Of a stretch of 64,000 bases of DNA, positions 50,302-62,600 are shown piece after piece. The notes under the pieces were generated by a model. It was not told the origin of the DNA and searched no databases. It saw nothing but the letters and a program-made list of their open reading frames with translations. Position 1 is the stretch's first letter. Every line of letters starts with the position of its first letter. A program made the position numbers and the translations under genes. Origin of the DNA: Pseudazoarcus pumilus (GTDB lineage: Bacteria > Pseudomonadota > Gammaproteobacteria > Burkholderiales > Rhodocyclaceae); NCBI RefSeq assembly GCF_002872475.1, contig NZ_CP025682.1, positions 744,001-808,000 on the forward strand, read 5' to 3'.

Positions 50302-52064
50302 GCGACATGAAGACCTGTTTCAAGCGAGTGGACTACGACTTGTCCAACCTGCTGCACTACCTCGACATCGGCGACATCGGCCTACCCGACATCCAGCGTC
50401 CCTTTGTTTGGTCCAATGCCAAGGTGCGCGACCTGTTCGATTCCATGTATCGGGGGTTTCCGGTTGGTTACTTCCTGTTTTGGGAGAACGCCCAGACCAA
50501 CGGCGCCAAGCAGATTGGTGTGGGGGACAAGGTGCATAGCGCTCCGTCGCGCCTCATCGTGGATGGTCAGCAGCGGCTCACCTCGCTGTATGCAGTGTTT
50601 CGGGGCAAGCGGGTGCTGGACGAGGACTACCGGGAGCGCAAGATCGAGATTGCCTTCTGCCCGCGTACCGGGGCCTTCGAGGTGGCAGACGCGGCCATCC
50701 GGCGCGACCCTGAGTGGATTCCGAACATTTCCGAGCTGTGGGCTTCGGGTAACTCAAGCTTCAAGATGGTCAAGGGATTTCTCAAGACCTTGACTGCCAA
50801 GGTCGAGCTGAGCGAGGAAGAAGAAGAGCTGATCAGTCACAACCTCGACCGTCTCTTCGATCTGCAAAAGTACCCTTTCACGGCGCTGGAGATCGCGGCC
50901 ACAGTGGACGAAGAGCAGGTGGCCGACATTTTCGTGCGCATCAACAGCGAGGGAGTAAAACTCAATCAAGCCGACTTCATCCTGACCCTGCTGTCGGTGT
51001 TCTGGGATGCAGGCCGTGCCGAGTTGGAGCAGTTCTGCCGCAACTCGCGACAGCCGCCCGCACTTGGTAGTCCGCCTTCGCCGTTCAATCACTTCATCGA
51101 GCCCGATCCGGACCAGATGCTGCGCGTCTCGGTTGCGTTGGGGTTCTCACGCGGACGACTGAAAAGCGTCTACCAAGTGTTGCGCGGGAAGGATCTGGAC
51201 AATGGTGAGTTTTCAGCAGACCGGAGGGATGCTCAGTTCGAGGTGTTGCGCCAGGCCCAGGCCAAGGTGCTGGACCTCACCTGCTGGCATCAGTTTCTGA
51301 GTGCGCTTGTGGGCGCTGGCTATCGCAGCGGGGAAATGATCTCGTCGCAGAACGCACTGCTGTATGCCTACGCGATTTATCTGATTGGCCGGACTCAGTG
51401 CAAGGTGCCGGAGCATCAGCTGCAAAAGGTAATCGGGCGTTGGTTCTTCTTTGCGAGCCTGACCGGGCGCTATACCAGTTCGCCCGAGTCGGTCATGGAC
51501 GGAGACCTGAATCGTCTGCGGGGTGTTAGCGACGCAGCCCAGTTTATGGCGATCCTGGATGAATTGATGTCCAGCCAGCTCACCGGTGACTTCTGGACCA
51601 CAACCCTGCCGGCAGCGCTAAACAGCTCATCTGCCCGAAACCCGGAATTGTTCGCTTACGTCGCGGCGCAGAACCGTCTGAACGCACCAGTGTTGTTCTC
51701 TCACAAGAAGGTGAGCGATCTGCTGGACCCCTCCCTCAAGACCAAGAAGAAAGCGCTGGAGCGCCACCACCTGTTCCCGCGGGCATGGTTGCAGGGGGAA
51801 GGGCAGGAAGACCTGAAAGTCATCAACCAGATGGCCAACTATGCGCTGCTCGAATGGCCCGACAACATCGACATCAGCGATGATCCGCCCGCGGTCTACG
51901 TACCTCAGATCCGCCCTCGCTTCAGCGAGAACGAGTGGGCGCGCATGCATGAGTTGCATGCTCTTCCAGACAGTTGGGAGTGCATGGCGTATGACGATTT
52001 TCTGGTCGCGCGACGCAAGCTCATGGCTGACATCGTCCGGCGCGGCTTTGAAACGTTGAGGTAG
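50298..52064 (+). CDS. DUF262-HNH nuclease (GmrSD-like) nested in the hsd operon
   Basis: 588 residues. N-terminal DUF262 domain (about 10-240) with the motif IVDGQQRLTSLYAVF, the NTP/ParB-like site of GmrS, and later FVRINSEGVKLNQADFIL. The C-terminal part has a DUF1524-like HNH centre: ALERHHLFPRAWL and NQMANYALLEWPDN. GmrSD-type enzymes restrict modified DNA using NTP. GTG start with GAGGAG upstream, overlapping the hsdS stop (GTGA); hsdR begins 7 bp after its stop. All lie in one operon, so a second defence activity is built into the type I system. Confidence 0.9.
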   Translation: MSDMKTCFKRVDYDLSNLLHYLDIGDIGLPDIQRPFVWSNAKVRDLFDSMYRGFPVGYFLFWENAQTNGAKQIGVGDKVHSAPSRLIVDGQQRLTSLYAVFRGKRVLDEDYRERKIEIAFCPRTGAFEVADAAIRRDPEWIPNISELWASGNSSFKMVKGFLKTLTAKVELSEEEEELISHNLDRLFDLQKYPFTALEIAATVDEEQVADIFVRINSEGVKLNQADFILTLLSVFWDAGRAELEQFCRNSRQPPALGSPPSPFNHFIEPDPDQMLRVSVALGFSRGRLKSVYQVLRGKDLDNGEFSADRRDAQFEVLRQAQAKVLDLTCWHQFLSALVGAGYRSGEMISSQNALLYAYAIYLIGRTQCKVPEHQLQKVIGRWFFFASLTGRYTSSPESVMDGDLNRLRGVSDAAQFMAILDELMSSQLTGDFWTTTLPAALNSSSARNPELFAYVAAQNRLNAPVLFSHKKVSDLLDPSLKTKKKALERHHLFPRAWLQGEGQEDLKVINQMANYALLEWPDNIDISDDPPAVYVPQIRPRFSENEWARMHELHALPDSWECMAYDDFLVARRKLMADIVRRGFETLR

Positions 52065-52071
52065 CTGACTA

Positions 52072-55269
<3,198 letters not shown>

Positions 55270-55309
55270 GGCCGCTTTGATCGAGCTCGTCTCTGCTGAG
55301 GACGAAAAT

Positions 55310-55348
55310 CCCTTGGGAGTCAGCGGCCGAGCGGCTGAATCCCAAGGG
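55310..55348 (-). terminator. Hairpin between hsdR and the second recombinase
   Basis: Arms CCCTTGGGAGTCAGC and GCTGAATCCCAAGGG (one mismatch in 15) around a 9-base loop. The T-run (ATTTT) lies on the minus-strand side, so it best terminates the leftward recombinase gene, but may serve both directions. Confidence 0.75.
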
Positions 55349-55359
55349 GGTGTGGTCTT

Positions 55360-57207
55360 TCAGGTCAGCGTGTCGATATAGGCTTCATACCGCGCGAACG
55401 AGTCATCTCTGCGCAGGTGCGCGTAGTTTGCGAGAACGGTGGTGAGGTTATCGTTCAGCAATTCAGCGACAGCTAGAAAGTCCCCGGGATACTTGCGTAG
55501 CCATGAAGTCGCAACCAGATGCCGCACCGCATGTGGCCCAAAACCCGGCGAGCCAGGGATATAGCGGCGAGTCAAGTTAAAAACGGTTTTCCCAAACCCT
55601 TCCCAAATCCTTCCTTTCCTGCCGCCTACCAAAAGGTAGTCGCTCTGATTGCCTGCAAGCAGGGTGTTTCGGTACTCCTCGATGTACTCATCCAGCATGG
55701 GCTTTACCCAGTTCGCAAGTTTGACAGAGTACGCACGTCCCTTTTGGAATTCGCCCGTCTTCAAGTGTTGGGGTTGAAGTTGTATGCGCCAGCCTTGGCT
55801 CGGGCTGCCTTGAAGCGTGCCCTGTCCTGAGGGGAGCCACGTCATCGACATCCAGGTTCGCGCGCGCAAGGGGTTTGCCAGTAGAAGTGCCATAACCAGA
55901 GCATTCCGCTTGTGTCTTGCCTCAGTAATACTCCCGGGAGGTGCGGCAGCTGCGTCGGCTTCGATCTTGCAGATCGCCTCGCGAAGAGGCCGCAGAGGAT
56001 CGGGGAGTTCCAGTAGGTGTGCGATAGGTTCTTCCGGCTTCCTGCTCAGACTGTTCGAGCTTCGCGTGTAGTCGCGAAGCAGCTTGTGGCTTTTGGCGCA
56101 CATCTCTTGCCATGCCTCATCGCTGGCCGGTCGGTAGTCCTCTGGAAGCCTGTTTCGGTAGGTTGAGGGTTGCTGCCAAAGAAATCCTGTGTTCGGTCGC
56201 AGGAGGTTGCACACGATCAGCGCAAATACTTTGTGGCCTGAATGTTGTATCCCTCCTGACTGGGCGGTTAGCCACGAGAGGTAGCAATTCAGTGCGTGGG
56301 GGTGAGCAAGCCAGGCGAGTGTGATCGGTGGCGTGCTGTTCCATGGGATGCCGCCATGCTCGATGGGTAGCTTGGTCAGAACGCCAAAGAACGATCTAAG
56401 CCGCCCGATCACGTTGTCCGCAGTCGGGCAGGCCATGCTTCCCCGGACGGCGAACTGACTCAGAGCTGCAGACACGCCTATGGGGATAAGTCGCCAACGT
56501 CCTCGCGTTTGCCGCTCCAATGTCGGGAATGCGCTTGTCTTGTAGTCAATCAGGGAACCCCACTCTGCTCTGAACTGGTCCGGAAACTCGGGTTCGCTCA
56601 AGAAGAGGTTGTGTTTGGGGCGCTCCGCTATGCGCGCTCGGTGAGATGGTGTGGCGGGCGCAGGAAGTGCCTCCTCGCCCTGTGTGTGGATATGGCGAGT
56701 CAGACCATTTCGGCCAACCGACAGCGCAGACTCAAGTCGGTGAACGGCCGCTTCGTGCCTCGCTTCGGGCCTTTTCCCGCGAATCCACTTGAGCAATGTT
56801 GCGGGGGTGATGTGTGCCAGTTCGGCAAGTCTTTCAATGGAAAGTCCCGATTCGGCCACCTTTTGTCGAAGCATGCCGCTGAAGCATGACGGATCAGTCA
56901 CCTTCTGTGATGGCTTGGCATTGGCCCCTTGGTGAAGCCGGTACACAAGACGAAGGTGGCTGGCTCGGTCACGCCGTGTGCGCGCAACGACTTGGACTTG
57001 ATCGAGGTAGGCCCGGAGGCGGCTATCGAAGGCGCTGCCCAGTTCGGCCCCCACGTTTGATGCGGTAGATTTCCCGCAGAAGGCGAGGTAGCTGTTCAGC
57101 GTACTGACATGATTACGGTAACGCTGCACCGCGCTTGGCGTCGGGTTCTCGCTGACGGAGAAGTGTTGTTGCAACAGTTCGGTGATGCTTGAGTAGGTGA
57201 TTGGCAT
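55360..57207 (-). CDS. Tyrosine recombinase with internal HTH domain
   Basis: 615 residues from MPITYSSITELLQQHFSVSE, with AAGGAG six bases upstream; 43 further codons are open but unsupported. An N-terminal core-binding-like region carries an XRE-type HTH at about residues 110-160 (SIERLAELAHITPATLLKWI). The catalytic domain is C-terminal: Arg in ANPLRARTWMSMTW, HAVRHLVATSWLRK and the nucleophile Tyr in LANYAHLRRDDS. The protein is much longer than usual integrases. It faces the left integrase from the opposite end of the defence genes. Target unknown. Confidence 0.82.
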   Translation of the reverse strand: MPITYSSITELLQQHFSVSENPTPSAVQRYRNHVSTLNSYLAFCGKSTASNVGAELGSAFDSRLRAYLDQVQVVARTRRDRASHLRLVYRLHQGANAKPSQKVTDPSCFSGMLRQKVAESGLSIERLAELAHITPATLLKWIRGKRPEARHEAAVHRLESALSVGRNGLTRHIHTQGEEALPAPATPSHRARIAERPKHNLFLSEPEFPDQFRAEWGSLIDYKTSAFPTLERQTRGRWRLIPIGVSAALSQFAVRGSMACPTADNVIGRLRSFFGVLTKLPIEHGGIPWNSTPPITLAWLAHPHALNCYLSWLTAQSGGIQHSGHKVFALIVCNLLRPNTGFLWQQPSTYRNRLPEDYRPASDEAWQEMCAKSHKLLRDYTRSSNSLSRKPEEPIAHLLELPDPLRPLREAICKIEADAAAAPPGSITEARHKRNALVMALLLANPLRARTWMSMTWLPSGQGTLQGSPSQGWRIQLQPQHLKTGEFQKGRAYSVKLANWVKPMLDEYIEEYRNTLLAGNQSDYLLVGGRKGRIWEGFGKTVFNLTRRYIPGSPGFGPHAVRHLVATSWLRKYPGDFLAVAELLNDNLTTVLANYAHLRRDDSFARYEAYIDTLT

Positions 57208-57814
57208 ATCGAGCTCCTTAGGATTGGAGCTCGCAAAGACGCTTGTGAAGTTGATTGGCCTGATCACGTTATCTGCCGTAACGGCTTTATAACGACATGT
57301 ATACAACGTATTGAAAAATTGAGCTTTTCCTCTCATCTAATGCCCCCTTGATTAGCAATCCAGGGGCCTTGTTAGCGTTATCGCGAGCTTGAGTAACAGC
57401 AAGTGCTGTGTTTACGTATAGCTACCCGGGTGTCTGATAACGCAACCAAATTGATGGTCTGAAATCTACCCAGACGAAGGGCTGTAACTGCGATAGCACT
57501 GGCAGGCCGCAGCTTCAGTGCTGCTGCCTTACAGGCGGGCCCTTGGTTCGTGGCAGGTGTTCTGGTCTGAAGGGCAACGTGTAAGCGTCGCTTACACGTT
57601 CGATGTTCGGACCCCATCCGTCGCCCCGCTTGCTTCTTGTGTGCGGGCAATCTCGTGGCTCAACTCGTTGTCGGAATTGAGATTGGTCTGTAGTAACTCG
57701 CTGGGGAGTTGGTGCGGGGTTCACTGCCGTTACTCGGGCGAGGCGATACCCACGCGCTTGCCTCCCCTGTTCTGCCGCTACTCCTGCGCGACGCTTGTTT
57801 CTTTGGGTGCTAGT
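57208..57814. other. Gene-free stretch with perfect 25-nt palindrome
   Basis: No convincing coding frame in about 600 bp. It holds the presumed promoter of the recombinase gene and the perfect palindrome AACGTGTAAGCG-T-CGCTTACACGTT (57576-57600). Base composition is visibly lower in GC than the core genome. No att repeat of the tRNA-Phe end was found here. Confidence 0.65.
57576..57600. repeat. Perfect 25-nt palindrome
   Basis: 12-bp arms AACGTGTAAGCG and CGCTTACACGTT around one T. In RNA form the single-base loop is unfavourable, so a dimeric DNA-binding protein site is more likely. Function unknown. Confidence 0.7.
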
Positions 57815-57896
57815 TGTCGCCGCCGATGTAAAACTGACCCCGTGACGCCGAGGTAATTTTGACCCCCTTGGGCGATGAAGGCGGCCTTTTGGCCGC
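57815..57896. mobile_element. Orphan IS21-like terminus
   Basis: TGTCGCCGCCGATGTAAAAC TGACCCC is followed by a second copy-like unit GACGCCGAGGTAATTTTGAC CCC: two direct repeats typical of IS21-family ends with their multiple terminal repeats. A GCGGCC-TTTT-GGCCGC hairpin follows (57881-57896). No istA or istB gene is present, so this is a remnant. Confidence 0.55.
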
Positions 57897-57899
57897 GCT

Positions 57900-58063
57900 G
57901 ATGTCGTCGCCTGCTGGATTAGCTTGGAGAACTTCGTGTAGAAGGCCAGCCCTTGAGGTTCTCCGACAGGCGTTCGCTGTCGCCCGACAATGCCTTCCAG
58001 GCGTTTGCGAACTTCTTGCGGGCGTTGTCCGATTCTTCCAGCCACCATTGCGCCTCGGCGGTT
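57900..58063 (-). pseudogene. Unidentified protein fragment with frameshift
   Basis: On the minus strand one frame reads AEAQWWLEESDNARKKFANA and continues through ALSGDSERLSENLKG, after which a different frame continues LAFYTKFSKLIQQATT. This looks like a coding remnant broken by a frameshift between the IS21-like end and the EamA gene. The family is not recognised. It has no clear start. Confidence 0.35.
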
Positions 58064-58070
58064 GCAGTAT

Positions 58071-59111
58071 TCAGTGGCGGTGCCGGTGGTGCAGATCGGG
58101 AAAGTGCGCGTGCTTGTGCGTGACCGCCGTATGAGTGTGGCGATGGACGTGCGGTTCTTCGGTGGCGATTCCCGAATGCTCGTGGTGGTGATGTTCGTCG
58201 TGCCAGTGCAAGTGGCTGTGTTCGAGCGGCTCGTGGTGGTGTTCGTGGTCGTGCCGCTCGCTCAGGTGCAGCCACAGTCCGACGCCCATCAGCAGCGCGG
58301 CGGGCCACAGCAGAGGCGGCGCTTCGCCGCCGGGCAGTGCCAGCGCGACGGCGACGCCGACGAAGGGCGCGAGCGAGAAATAGGCGCCGGTGCGCGCCGC
58401 GCCGAGTTCGCGCAGTGCGAGCACGAACAGCGCCAGACTGATGCCGTAGCCGACCAGGCCGATGGCGAGGGTGCTCAAGGCGCTGCCCGCGGCCGGCCAC
58501 GAGGCACCCAGCATCCAGGCGATGACGAGGTTGATGGCGCCCGCCGTCAGGCCCTTGATGGTGGCGATGAATACCGCGTCACCGCCCGAGATGCGGCGTG
58601 TCAGATTGTTGTCGATGGCCCAGCACGCGCAGGCCACGGCAATCCACAGGGCGCCGCCGGTGCTGCCACCAGTTTCGGCTTGTTGCGACGGCCACGCCAG
58701 CAGCACGCCGCCGGCCACGATGGCCAGCATGCCGATGACGAGGCGCCGGTCGCAATGTTCGCGAAATATGATCCAGGCGATCAGCGCAGTCAGCACGCCC
58801 TCCAGGTTGAGGAGCAGCGAGGCCGAGGCGGCATCCGTGCGGGCCAGGCCGATGAGCAGCGCCACCGGCCCCAGCACGCCGCCGAACAGTACGGCGGCGG
58901 TGAGCCAGGGCCATTCGCCGGCCACCAAGCCGGAAGCGGCCCAGCCGCGGTCGCGCAGCAGCCGGAAAGCGCTCAGGCCAAACCCGCTGCCGAGGTACAG
59001 CAAGCCAGCCAGCAACACCGGATGGGCGCTGGCGACGACGAGCTTGGCGAACGGAGTGCTCGCACCGAACAGCACGGCTGCCGCCAGTGCGAGCACGATT
59101 CCGCGGTGCAT
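58071..59111 (-). CDS. DMT/EamA-family transporter with long His-rich tail
   Basis: 346 residues. Two EamA repeats give about ten membrane helices (residues about 1-280). The last 65 residues are extremely His-rich (HDHEHHHEPLEHSHLHWHDE, HHHHEHSG, HRHTHTAVTHKHAHF, HHRHRH). EamA proteins export small metabolites; the tail suggests binding of Zn, Ni, Co or Cu, in line with the RND metal genes upstream. The ORF ends exactly where the accessory remnant begins, but its C-terminus is still repetitive and looks native. 36 bp after the preceding gene. Confidence 0.85.
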   Translation of the reverse strand: MHRGIVLALAAAVLFGASTPFAKLVVASAHPVLLAGLLYLGSGFGLSAFRLLRDRGWAASGLVAGEWPWLTAAVLFGGVLGPVALLIGLARTDAASASLLLNLEGVLTALIAWIIFREHCDRRLVIGMLAIVAGGVLLAWPSQQAETGGSTGGALWIAVACACWAIDNNLTRRISGGDAVFIATIKGLTAGAINLVIAWMLGASWPAAGSALSTLAIGLVGYGISLALFVLALRELGAARTGAYFSLAPFVGVAVALALPGGEAPPLLWPAALLMGVGLWLHLSERHDHEHHHEPLEHSHLHWHDEHHHHEHSGIATEEPHVHRHTHTAVTHKHAHFPDLHHRHRH

Positions 59112-59147
59112 GGCGACCTCCGTTGAACGGCGATGCGTCGGCCGGGC

Positions 59148-59564
59148 TTACGGCATGGCGAATCGCACTGCCATGGTACGCCCGCCGAGCGTCACCCGCG
59201 CCACCACGCGCGCGCCGGCGGGCAACTGCGCCGTGCCGGCGAAATGCTCTCCGGCAGGCGCGAGCTCGATGTCCTGCTTGCCGTCCTTGGATACGACTGT
59301 CAGTTTGGCGCTGCCGCCGTCGGTGTTGACCGGCTCGCCGTGATCGCGCACGAACAACCGCAGGCCGTCTTGGCTGACCAGCTCGAAGTCGAGGTCGTTG
59401 GCTTCGCTGACGATGCCGCCGTGCTTCGGCGCATGGTCATGGGCGCCTTCTTCAGCGTGGCTGTGACCATGGCCGTCGCCATGTGCGTGACCGTGGCTCT
59501 TGTCGGCCAGTGCGGGCGTGGCGGCGAGCAGGCAGGACAGCAGGATCAGGGTGCGAGCGTTCAT
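59148..59564 (-). CDS. Periplasmic His-rich protein of the metal-resistance cluster
   Basis: 138 residues with a signal peptide (MNARTLILLSCLLAATPALA). A His/Gly/Asp-rich segment follows (SHGHAHGDGHGHSHAEEGAH), then a beta-rich domain (VNTDGGSAKLTVVSKDGKQD). AAGGAG precedes the ATG. Located between the RND pump and the EamA gene, it may buffer metal in the periplasm. The family is not recognised with certainty. Confidence 0.78.
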   Translation of the reverse strand: MNARTLILLSCLLAATPALADKSHGHAHGDGHGHSHAEEGAHDHAPKHGGIVSEANDLDFELVSQDGLRLFVRDHGEPVNTDGGSAKLTVVSKDGKQDIELAPAGEHFAGTAQLPAGARVVARVTLGGRTMAVRFAMP

Positions 59565-59605
59565 GTGTGGGCTCCTTGGTTGCAGGGGGTTGTGAAACGG
59601 GGTCA

Positions 59606-62600
59606 TCAGAATGCCTCCTTCTCGTTCTGGTTCATCAGGCGCTCGGTATCGCGCCGGCCGAACAGCCAGAACAGGGCGGGGGTCAGGAAGGTGTCGAGCA
59701 GGGTCGAGCTGATCAGGCCGGAGAAGATCACCACCGCCACCGGATGCAGAATCTCGGTGCCGGGGCGCTCGGCCTCGAACAGCAGCGGGGCGAGCGCGAA
59801 GGCGGTGACCAGTGCGGTCATCAACACCGGGCTGAGACGTTCGAGCGAGCCGCGCAGGATCATCGCGTGGTCGAAGTTCTCGTTCTCCGAGCGCATCAGG
59901 TTGATGTAGTGGCTGACCTTGAGGATGCCGTTGCGCACCGAGATGCCGGCCAGGGTGATGAAGCCGATCAGCGCCGCGATGGACAGCGGCTGGCCCGACA
60001 GCCACAGGCCGATCACCGCGCCGACCAGCGCCAGCGGGATGTTGGCCATGATCAGCGCAGCCAGCCGGTATGAGCGGTAGCGTGAGAACAACACCACGAA
60101 CATCAGCGCGGCCGACACCAGCGCCAGCATGCCGACCAGCCGCGCGGCCTGTTCCTGCGCCTCGAACTGACCACCCAGGGTGATGAAGTAGCCCTCCGGC
60201 AGGCGGTGCTCGGAGACCCGTGCGCGGATGTCCTCGACTACCTCGGACAGCGCGCGCTCCTGCACGTTGGCCGACAGCACGATGCGGCGGCGTCCGTCGT
60301 CGCGGCTGATCTGGTTGGGGCCGTCGCCGTCCTCGATGGTGGCCAGCCTCGACAGCGGCACGAAGCCGCTGGGCGTGTCGATCAGCATGCGCGACAGCCC
60401 CTCGACCGTGCGCGCGGTGTCGGGCAGGCGCACCACCAGGTCGAAGCGGCGCGAACCCTCGACGATCTGCGCCAGCTCCTCGCCCTCGACCATGGCCTGC
60501 AGCAGGCTCAACACGCGTGAGGTCGGCACGCCGTAAGCCGCGGCCGCTGCGTAGTCGATGCGCACCTTGATCTGCGGCGCGAGTACCTGCTTCTCGACCT
60601 CCAGATCGGCCAGGCCGGGAATGTCGGCGAGCCTCGCGCGCAGCGCCTCCGCCTGGCTGCGCAGCACGTCCAGATCCTCGCCGAAGAGCTTGATCGCGAT
60701 CTGCGAGCGCACGCCCGACATCATGTGGTCGATGCGGTGCGAGATCGGCTGCCCGATGGCCACGGCGGCCGGCAGATTGACCAGCCGTGATCGGATGTCG
60801 GCCCGAATTTCGTCCATGCTGCGGGTTAGCTCAGAGGCCGGGATCAGCCCGATGTCGAGTTCGCTGACATGCACGCCCTCGGCGTGTTCGTCGAGTTCCG
60901 CCCGGCCACTGCGACGTCCGACGTGGGTGACTTCCGGCACCTCACGTACCAGCCGCTCGGCCTCGCTCGCCAGTGCAGAGGATTCGGCCAGCGTCACGCC
61001 CGGATTGAGGCGCAGGCCGACGAGTAGCGTGCCCTCGTTGAACGGCGGCAGAAAGGTGGTCGGAAAGGTCGGCACCGCCGCCGCGGCGAGCAGCACCGCC
61101 ACGGCACCGGCGGCGACGGCCGGGCGTGGGCGTTCCAGCACGCGTGCCAGCGCGCGGCCGTAGCCGCGCTTGATCCACGCCAGCAGCCGCGTGTCGCCAT
61201 GCTCGAGCGACTTCATACCGGGCAGCAGGTAGAAGGCCAGCACCGGCGTGAGCGTGACCGACACGATCAGCGAAGCCAGCGTGGACACGATGAAGGCCAC
61301 ACCCAGCGGCACGAACAGCCGCCCTTCGATGCCCGGCAACGCGAACAGTGGCAGGAACACCAGCACGATGATCATCGTCGCGTAGACGATGCCCGAGCGC
61401 ACTTCCAGCGAGGCGTTGCGTACGATGGACAGCAGCGGCAGCGCGATGCCCGGATGTGCGGCACGGGCGGTCTTGAGGCGGCGGATGATGTTCTCCACAT
61501 CCACCACCGCGTCGTCCACCAGGCCGCCGATGGCAATCGCCAGCCCACCCAGCGTCATGGTGTTGATCGACATGCCGAAGTAGTCGAACACCATCGCGGT
61601 GATCAGGATCGACACGGGAATCGCGGTCAGGGCGATCAGCGTGGGGCGCAGCGTGCCGAGGAACAGCGCGAGGATGGCCGCGACGAACACCGAGGCGGCG
61701 ATCAGCTTGCCCGTCAGCGTATCGATGGAAGCCTCGATGAAGCTTGCCTGGCGGAAGGTCACGCGCGGTTCCGCCATGCCCTCGGGCAGCGAGGACTTCA
61801 TCTCGTCGAGCGCCGTCTCGATGGCGCGGGTCACCGCGATGGTGTCGGCCGTGGGCTGCTTCTGCACGCCAAGGATTACCGCTGGCTGGCCTTCGAAGCC
61901 GGCGTCACCGCGCTTGACCTTGGGCGCGAAGGTGACCTCGGCGATCTGCTTGAGCAGCACCGGCTGGTCATTGCGCACGGTCAGTGCGAGCTGGCGCAGA
62001 TCCTCCAGTACCGAAGTTCGGCCCAGGTGCCGGATCAGGTACTCGCGCCCGTTCAGTTCCAGGAAACCGCCCGAGGTATTTGCCGCGAAGCCCTGCAGCG
62101 CGTTGGCCAGATCCTCCTGGGTGATGCCCAGATCACGCATGCGCGCGGTGTCGGGCTGCACCTGGAACTGGCGTACCTCGCCGCCAATGGGAATAACCTG
62201 GGCCACGCCCGGAACCGACATCAGCCGCAGGCGCAGCACCCAGTCGGCGTACTCGCGCACATCCATCGGCGAGATGCGCTGCGGATCGATGGGAATCGCG
62301 ATCTGCATGATCTCGCCCATGATCGAACTGATCGGCCCCATGTGCGCGACGATGCCCGGCGGCAGGGCCTGCTCCATGGAGCCGAGCCGTTCGGACACCA
62401 TCTGGCGGGCGCGGTAGATTTCGGTGTCCCAGTCGAAGGTGACGTAGATGAATGACAGGCCCGCGCTGGACACAGAACGCACCGATTCCACGCCGGGCAG
62501 GCCGTTCATGGCCGTCTCCAGCGGAAAGGTGATGAGCTGTTCGACTTCCTCGGCGGCCATGCCGCCGGCTTCGGTCATCAGCGTGACAGTGGGCTTGTTC

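Noticed and set aside
58031..58050. GATTC...CCAGCCACCA resembling the tRNA-Phe 3' end, as possible attR
   Set aside because: Alignment needs gaps and mismatches within a 20-base block; a true att core should be exact, and the segment is part of a coding-like fragment.
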